Source of the DNA: K23-9 sp049680365
GTDB taxonomy: Bacteria > Planctomycetota > Planctomycetia > Pirellulales > Pirellulaceae
Length of the DNA stretch: 64,000 nt
Direction of reading: 5' to 3'
Assembly: GCA_049680365.1 (NCBI GenBank)
Contig: JBAUHQ010000430.1
Location: forward strand, 1 to 64,000
This document shows, piece by piece, positions 59,444-64,000 of the stretch. The position numbers and the translations under genes were made by a program. The notes under the pieces are model-generated. The model had not been told where the DNA came from and did no database searches. It worked only from the letters and a program-made list of their open reading frames with translations. Numbering within the stretch: position 1 is the first letter of the stretch; every line of letters starts with the position of its first letter.

Positions 59444-60460
59444 ATGAACACGACCACTCAAGCCCCAACCACCGATTGCCTGGCTTCACGGCTTCGAACT
59501 GCCGTGGCACACGCCATCACGGCGCCTTCCAGTCATAATACTCAGCCTTGGCTGTTCCGAATCAATTGCGGAGAAGTCGAATTGCTGGCCGATCATCGAC
59601 GGGCATGCCCTGTTGTTGACCCGAACAATCGCGAGTTAACGATCAGTTGCGGTGCGGCACTCTATCACTTGAAACTCGCGATGAATTGTGACTCGCTCGC
59701 GACCCAAGTGCGAATCCTACCCCCCAGCGATGACAAACACTTGATTGCTCGCGTTAGGGTGGCTGGCCCCCGTTCTTCCACCGCTGACGAACAAGAACTC
59801 TTAAAGGCGATACCGCGGCGGCGAACGAACCGGTTTCCATTCAGCCAACAAGAAGTGGATCCTGATCTGCAAGCGGAGTGGATCAACGACGTGAAATCGG
59901 AACATGCTTGGATCCATCTGATTCACTCCGATCGGGAAAAGCATGCGGTCGCGGATTTGGTAACCGAAGGTGATCGTCGGCAAGCGAGCGACAAGCTATT
60001 TCGGCGTGAACTGGCCAAATGGATTCATTCCAACACTAGTTCGCGGCGAGATGGTATGCCCGGCTACGCGCAAGGCGTCAGTGACTTCGCATCGCACTTT
60101 GGCTGGCTGGTTGTCCGAACGTTTGACTGGGGAGATGGGCAAGCGGCCAAGGATCGACAACTGGCCGAAGGGTCTCCACTACTAGCCGTAATCGGAACGG
60201 ACAGTGATACACCTGCGGACTGGATCGCCTGCGGTCAAGCGCTGGCTAAAATGTCGCTTCGAGCAGCATCCTGGTCAGTTGATGCTTCCTATTTGAATCA
60301 ACCGATCGAAGTGCCTGAGTTGCGAAACAAGCTTTCCAAGTTAATCGGAACCAATGGGTACCCTCAGGTCCTACTGCGGCTAGGACACGGCGTGGAAGTC
60401 AAGCCGACCCCTCGGCGAAGCGTCGACGAAGTCATTGTCGAGAACGAAATCGTCCAATGA
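59444..60460 (+). CDS. Acg-type nitroreductase-like flavoprotein
   Basis: The 338-residue protein matches the Acg family, a double nitroreductase-like fold first known from mycobacterial dormancy: APSSHNTQPWLFRINCGEVE, CGAALYHLKLAMN, PRRRTNRFPFS, and GQALAKMSLRAASWSVDASY. These proteins bind FMN and may sequester it without turnover. The start is the ATG at 59444; the longer frame to 59363 is unlikely. It lies behind the BON gene and could be in the same transcript. Confidence 0.88.
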   Translation: MNTTTQAPTTDCLASRLRTAVAHAITAPSSHNTQPWLFRINCGEVELLADHRRACPVVDPNNRELTISCGAALYHLKLAMNCDSLATQVRILPPSDDKHLIARVRVAGPRSSTADEQELLKAIPRRRTNRFPFSQQEVDPDLQAEWINDVKSEHAWIHLIHSDREKHAVADLVTEGDRRQASDKLFRRELAKWIHSNTSSRRDGMPGYAQGVSDFASHFGWLVVRTFDWGDGQAAKDRQLAEGSPLLAVIGTDSDTPADWIACGQALAKMSLRAASWSVDASYLNQPIEVPELRNKLSKLIGTNGYPQVLLRLGHGVEVKPTPRRSVDEVIVENEIVQ

Positions 60461-60674
60461 CGATTCCGGCAATTCACTTTCGGAGTTACAAATCACCCAG
60501 GGCAACGCAGTTATTCACACGGGGAAATAGAGGTTGGAGTGGGCTTCGCCAAAAGTCCCTGGTTTCATGGCTGGGACTTCTGGCGAAGTCCGCTACAAAT
60601 TGAAAAACTGCGTTGCACCGGTATATCACCATGTATTTGCAACCGCTGGTTCATCGTTTGTCTATCCTTAAGCA

Positions 60675-62150
60675 ATGGATCTTCTGCTTCGAATTCTCGA
60701 TCAACCATCAGCGAGTGTGCTGATCCCACTGGCACTCTTGCTGATTCATTTCGTCTCGATTTTATCAGCGTTTCATTCCCTACAACACGTTCGGACATCG
60801 CAAGCGGCCGTCGCTTGGGTCATTGGACTTGTGACGATCCCGTATCTCACCCTGCCGTTGTACTGGATCTTTGCTCGCCACCGATTCGAAGGTTATCGGG
60901 AAGCGATTCGCGACGTCGGGCATCAGCACGAACACTCCGTCACAGCGATTCGACGTGAGCTGTTCACGCGAACGAATGCTCGCAGTTCGTCACTTGTCAC
61001 TCCGCTTGAACAAGTTGCCGATGTGCTGGACACCCCGATCTGCTGGGACAACCAGTTTCAGTTGTTGGTCGACGGCCAAGCATTCATGGACGCGATCGTG
61101 GCGACGATCCAATCGGCAAAGCAATACGTCTATGCGGAGTTCTACATCATTCGCGACGACGAAACTGGCAATCGTTTCGCCGACGCGTTGATTCAGCGAG
61201 CACAGGCAGGCGTGACGGTGCGACTGCTGTACGACGAAGTTGGTTGTCTACGATTGTCAAATCGCTACTTGCAACGCTTGACGGCAGCAGGCATCGATGT
61301 TCATGCGTTTAACACACGCCAAGGTTGGGTCAATCGTTTTCAGATCAACTTTCGCAATCATCGCAAACTGGTCGTTGTCGATGGTGAACAGACAATTGTC
61401 GGCGGCCTGAATATCGGCAACGAATACCTTGCCAAAACGAAGGCGATAACAAGCTGGCGTGACACCAGCCTCAAAGTAACGGGAAGTGCTGCGAGAAAGA
61501 TACAGGCCGTTTTTGCAGGTGACTACTTTTGGGCCGCCAGGAGCAGTCTGCCAGAGGCACAATGGAACCATGCCAGTCACGAAGCATCATCGCCGGAACG
61601 CGACGGATCTGCTGCCGTCTGTTCCACTGGTCCCTCCGATCCAAAGCCGCGGGCGACGATGATGTTCGCCGCAGCGATCGGCGCCGCAAAGCAACGCTTG
61701 TGGATCAGTACGCCGTACTTGGTTCCCGACGAAGCAACGATGGTGGCTCTTGCGATGGCAAGGACTCGCGGCGTCGACGTGCGTGTGCTCATCCCGTCCG
61801 TGGCCGATCACTGGGGCGCTTACCTGGCAGGTTTTCATTATGAACAAGAGCTACGAGCGATCGATGTGCCTGTCTATCGATACAAAACGGGCGTCTGCCA
61901 TCAAAAGTGCGTCCTGGTCGATGACCGACTTGCCATGATCGGCTCCACCAACTTGGACAACCGATCGCTGTACCTTAACTTCGAATTGATGATCGCAGCG
62001 CAGGACAAAGATTTGCTTGACAAGGTCCAATCGATGCTCACCACAGATTTTGCCAATGCAGAAATCAGTAATCACGCGAAGAAACCGCTGCGGCCGCTTC
62101 TGTCGCGCGCGGGCACGGCGGTAGCACGCCTGTTTAGCCCTGTGCTGTAA
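60675..62150 (+). CDS. cls: Cardiolipin synthase (phospholipase D type)
   Basis: The 491-residue protein has two N-terminal transmembrane helices (about 10-55) and two phospholipase D HKD motifs: NHRKLVVVDGEQTIVGGLNI and HQKCVLVDDRLAMIGSTNLD. It condenses phosphatidylglycerol into cardiolipin in the inner membrane. FSPVL-type end and length agree with Cls of the A type. It may change membrane composition in stress, in line with its neighbours. The upstream region holds only a poor GG-N10-GC element at about 60534 (TGGAGT, TCGC). Confidence 0.95.
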   Translation: MDLLLRILDQPSASVLIPLALLLIHFVSILSAFHSLQHVRTSQAAVAWVIGLVTIPYLTLPLYWIFARHRFEGYREAIRDVGHQHEHSVTAIRRELFTRTNARSSSLVTPLEQVADVLDTPICWDNQFQLLVDGQAFMDAIVATIQSAKQYVYAEFYIIRDDETGNRFADALIQRAQAGVTVRLLYDEVGCLRLSNRYLQRLTAAGIDVHAFNTRQGWVNRFQINFRNHRKLVVVDGEQTIVGGLNIGNEYLAKTKAITSWRDTSLKVTGSAARKIQAVFAGDYFWAARSSLPEAQWNHASHEASSPERDGSAAVCSTGPSDPKPRATMMFAAAIGAAKQRLWISTPYLVPDEATMVALAMARTRGVDVRVLIPSVADHWGAYLAGFHYEQELRAIDVPVYRYKTGVCHQKCVLVDDRLAMIGSTNLDNRSLYLNFELMIAAQDKDLLDKVQSMLTTDFANAEISNHAKKPLRPLLSRAGTAVARLFSPVL

Positions 62151-62189
62151 TGAACCCTTTATCGGCACGCACGCAGGTCATTACCAACT

Positions 62190-62204
62190 TGGCATTGAAG
62201 TTGC
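62190..62204 (+). promoter_or_regulatory. Sigma-54 promoter of the thioredoxin 2 gene
   Basis: TGGCATTGAAGTTGC has TGGCAT, TTGC and GG-N10-GC spacing, 56 bases before the ATG at 62260. Confidence 0.75.
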
Positions 62205-62259
62205 TACTTTGCTAACAAGTGAAAGATCCCATGCCATTTGTTCTCAGTAAAGGTCAACG

Positions 62260-62688
62260 ATGTTGAATCTGGTCTGCTCTCAGTGCGTTTCCGTCAATCG
62301 CGTTCCGCCGTCAAAAACGTACAACAAGCCATTATGCGGTAAATGCAAAACGCATTTGCTGCCGAACTACCCAGTCGAACTCACCGACGCGTCGTTTGCC
62401 AAATTCATCCAGCGAACCGACGTCCCTGTACTCGTTGACTTTTGGGCGACTTGGTGCGGTCCTTGTCGCATGATGGCACCAGCGTTCAAGGAAGCCGCTG
62501 CGCAGCTTTCGCCACGATTTATCCTGGCGAAATTGGATACCGATGCAGCACCTCAAACATCCGCCCAATTCAGTATTACCTCCATCCCAACCTTGGTCTT
62601 GTACAAGAATGGAGTGGAAGTCGCACAACGGGCAGGCGTCCACGACGCACAACAAATCGCCCGTTTCGTCGCTCAGTGGCCAACGTAA
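62260..62688 (+). CDS. trxC: Thioredoxin 2 (zinc-binding thioredoxin)
   Basis: The 142-residue protein has the thioredoxin 2 layout: an N-terminal zinc site with two CxxC pairs (LVCSQCVSVN, PLCGKCK), then a thioredoxin domain with the active site FWATWCGPCRMMAP and the cis-Pro loop SITSIPTLVLYKNG. It reduces disulfides in the cytoplasm, and the zinc module makes it redox/stress responsive. In E. coli trxC is part of the OxyR regulon; here a sigma-54 element lies upstream. Confidence 0.95.
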   Translation: MLNLVCSQCVSVNRVPPSKTYNKPLCGKCKTHLLPNYPVELTDASFAKFIQRTDVPVLVDFWATWCGPCRMMAPAFKEAAAQLSPRFILAKLDTDAAPQTSAQFSITSIPTLVLYKNGVEVAQRAGVHDAQQIARFVAQWPT

Positions 62689-62781
62689 AGACCTAGTGAA
62701 ACAATAGAGAGGGCGTGAGGGTATTTCAAACATGACTTAAAACCGGTTCCCACCGGTCAAGCGAAACATCCATCCAGCGCA

Positions 62782-63195
62782 TCACATCGCTGCTTCCATT
62801 GCTGCTTTCAGAATTGCGACTTGTGCCATCGCTCGATGATGATGCTTTTTGATTCGCTCGTGAGCTTGCCGTTGCTGAGCGTGATCGGCGGCATGGCGAT
62901 CGTGATAGGAACCAAACTCTTCGTGCATTCCGCCCTCAACGCCCGTTTGCATAAAGGCCGCCAGTTCCTTTTCGTGAGCGTGCAGGCCTGTGCCAAGTGT
63001 GACGATCTTTTCGTTATGGTCATCCAAAGCTTTGCCATGTTCGCGAATTTCAGCGGCGATCTGTTGCAGTTCTTGCAACGCGTCGGCTTGCTCACCTTTC
63101 CAGTAAACAACGTCTTCAGCCCACATGTCCAAATCGCTTTGCCAATAACGATGATCAGCGTGAGCTTGGGCGACAGATTTCAGGCTAGTGGTCAT
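62782..63195 (-). CDS. Helical His- and Glu-rich protein of unknown function
   Basis: The 137-residue protein is almost fully helical (MTTSLKSVAQAHADHRYWQS; EQADALQELQQIAAEIREHG; KIVTLGTGLHAHEKELAAF) and His-rich near the C-terminus (ERIKKHHHRAMAQVAIL). It looks like a two-helix coiled coil that might bind metals. The strong sigma-54 element at 63317 and a type of stress neighbourhood point to a stress role. No family recognised. Confidence 0.78.
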   Translation of the reverse strand: MTTSLKSVAQAHADHRYWQSDLDMWAEDVVYWKGEQADALQELQQIAAEIREHGKALDDHNEKIVTLGTGLHAHEKELAAFMQTGVEGGMHEEFGSYHDRHAADHAQQRQAHERIKKHHHRAMAQVAILKAAMEAAM

Positions 63196-63316
63196 GATTT
63201 GTATTCTTCGTGTGGAAAAAAGTGGAACCTCGCGGCCCTGCAGCTCAGGACTCTGAAGTTCGTAGGTCTAAAGCGAACGCAAAACGTTGATGTACGCCGC
63301 TGCCAACGTCTCAGTA

Positions 63317-63331
63317 GCAAGCGTCGTGCCA
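63317..63331 (-). promoter_or_regulatory. Sigma-54 promoter of the helical protein gene
   Basis: On the minus strand: TGGCACGACGCTTGC followed by T, a full match to TGGCAC-N5-TTGC. It lies 122 bases before the start at 63195. Confidence 0.75.
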
Positions 63332-63374
63332 AATCCTGCGTGTACGATCCATCGCAAAGAGTGCGCCCACAGAC

Positions 63375-63572
63375 TTAGCGGGATACTTGATAGGTCGCGT
63401 TTGCATCACAGTAGTTTTCAGGCAGTCGATCGATTCGAGATGGCGTTAGTCGACTGGCAAAGTGTGCCATGTCGCGCAAGGTTGTGCGAATTGCCACAAC
63501 TCGCCCACTGCGACGCAGTTTTTGTACGCTGACATCGCCGATCCACACGAGAATCGATGAATGGACAATCAA
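63375..63572 (-). CDS. Doubtful short reading frame
   Basis: A 65-codon frame (start MIVHSSILVWIGDVSVQKLR) has normal composition with strand-helix pattern, but no ribosome-binding site or promoter-like element. It is the only candidate gene in the 585-base gap between the helical protein and the CBS gene. Confidence 0.25.
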   Translation of the reverse strand: MIVHSSILVWIGDVSVQKLRRSGRVVAIRTTLRDMAHFASRLTPSRIDRLPENYCDANATYQVSR

Positions 63573-63648
63573 TTCTGTTCAGACAATCTCGTGCAAAATC
63601 CCTGGGCCTCCAATGGCAACACCCGACGCCGCGACACGACATCTGTAA

Positions 63649-63663
63649 CGGCATGGCTATTGC
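63649..63663 (+). promoter_or_regulatory. Sigma-54 promoter of the CBS gene
   Basis: CGGCATGGCTATTGC has GGCAT, TTGC and GG-N10-GC spacing, 118 bases before the ATG at 63781. Confidence 0.65.
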
Positions 63664-63780
63664 AGCAACAACCCATGCACACTGAATGTTGTTGTGCCCC
63701 CGAGACTGATGTGAACAAAGTGGTCTACCGGGGTCCGTGTTCTTGACCAAACCTACCTCTGTCCCAAAACGAGTGAATCC

Positions 63781-64000
63781 ATGGCTACAACAAAAACCGA
63801 CATGCCAATGATGGTTAGCAGCGTAATGCAACGCCGCCTCGTCAAAGTGAACGAGAGGGACACGATTCAGAAGGCAGTGGACAAGCTGACAGAGAACCAT
63901 TTGTCCGCATTGCCCGTCGTCAATGAGGAAGATGAGTTGGTAGGCATCCTGTCAGTCAGCGATCTCCTACGTTTGGTTCAAGACGCAGAGCGAACTTTGG
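63781..64000 (+). CDS. CBS-domain protein, cut by the right edge
   Basis: The first 73 codons are present. The product starts MATTKTDMPMMVSSVMQRRL, then VNERDTIQKAVDKLTENHLS and LPVVNEEDELVGILSVSDLL, a typical first CBS motif of an adenosine-nucleotide-sensing pair. The rest is beyond the window. Stand-alone CBS proteins are common members of universal stress or energy-sensing systems. Confidence 0.88.
   Translation, partial: MATTKTDMPMMVSSVMQRRLVKVNERDTIQKAVDKLTENHLSALPVVNEEDELVGILSVSDLLRLVQDAERTL

Overview
The window reads as chromosomal DNA of a marine planctomycete, most likely Pirellulaceae (Rhodopirellula/Rubripirellula-like). The pointers are a DUF1570 protein, an SHD1-domain protein, a sulfatase, many secreted proteins of unknown function, roughly half of genes on each strand, and dozens of intergenic copies of two palindromic repeats (type A, core GCCACAAGCTGCCAGCTTGT; type B, core GCGTAGGCTTCCAGCCTGC).

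Region 1 (1-13.3 kb) looks like ordinary chromosome: a gene cut by the left edge, a secreted protein with a PQQ-type beta-propeller protein, a Tat-exported sugar isomerase-like protein, an FAH-family hydrolase, a DUF1570 protein, a two-domain ABC permease diverging from an AarF/UbiB kinase-like gene, tRNA-Val(TAC), an Old Yellow Enzyme and an SHD1 protein.

Region 2 (13.5-64 kb) is a dense stress and cell-envelope island. It holds two intact MscS channels and one MscS remnant, two AI-2E transporters, Dps, DUF2945, DUF2383, DUF1328, GlsB/YeaQ, BON, CBS, CsbD-DUF883-like proteins, a YqjD/YqjE-like small membrane operon, thioredoxin 2, an FMN flavin-binding stress protein, an Acg-type nitroreductase, cardiolipin synthase, an Anbu proteasome-like subunit with a transglutaminase, and a DNA-repair block (UdgX uracil-DNA glycosylase, its radical-SAM partner, a photolyase-related protein). 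Signalling genes are mixed in: a 2010-residue CheB-CheR-PAS-kinase-receiver fusion, a stand-alone CheB, a CheY-like receiver, an Hpt protein, a STAS protein and an NtrC-type sigma-54 activator.

The main discovery is regulatory. Reading intergenic DNA by hand I found 21 matches or near-matches to the sigma-54 -24/-12 promoter (TGGCAC/T-N5-TTGC, always GG-N10-GC), nearly all 45-130 bases upstream of, and pointing at, genes of Region 2; I saw none in Region 1. Sixteen have both half-sites intact. Together with the sigma-54 activator in the same island, this suggests that much of the island is one sigma-54 stress regulon. The activator itself is split by an in-frame TAG between its receiver and AAA+ domains, so its present state (dead, split into two proteins, or read through) is an open question. 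Decay is visible elsewhere: an MscS fossil, a frameshifted MerR-like gene, and a small membrane gene with a stop and a frameshift that keeps its sigma-54 promoter and ribosome-binding site.
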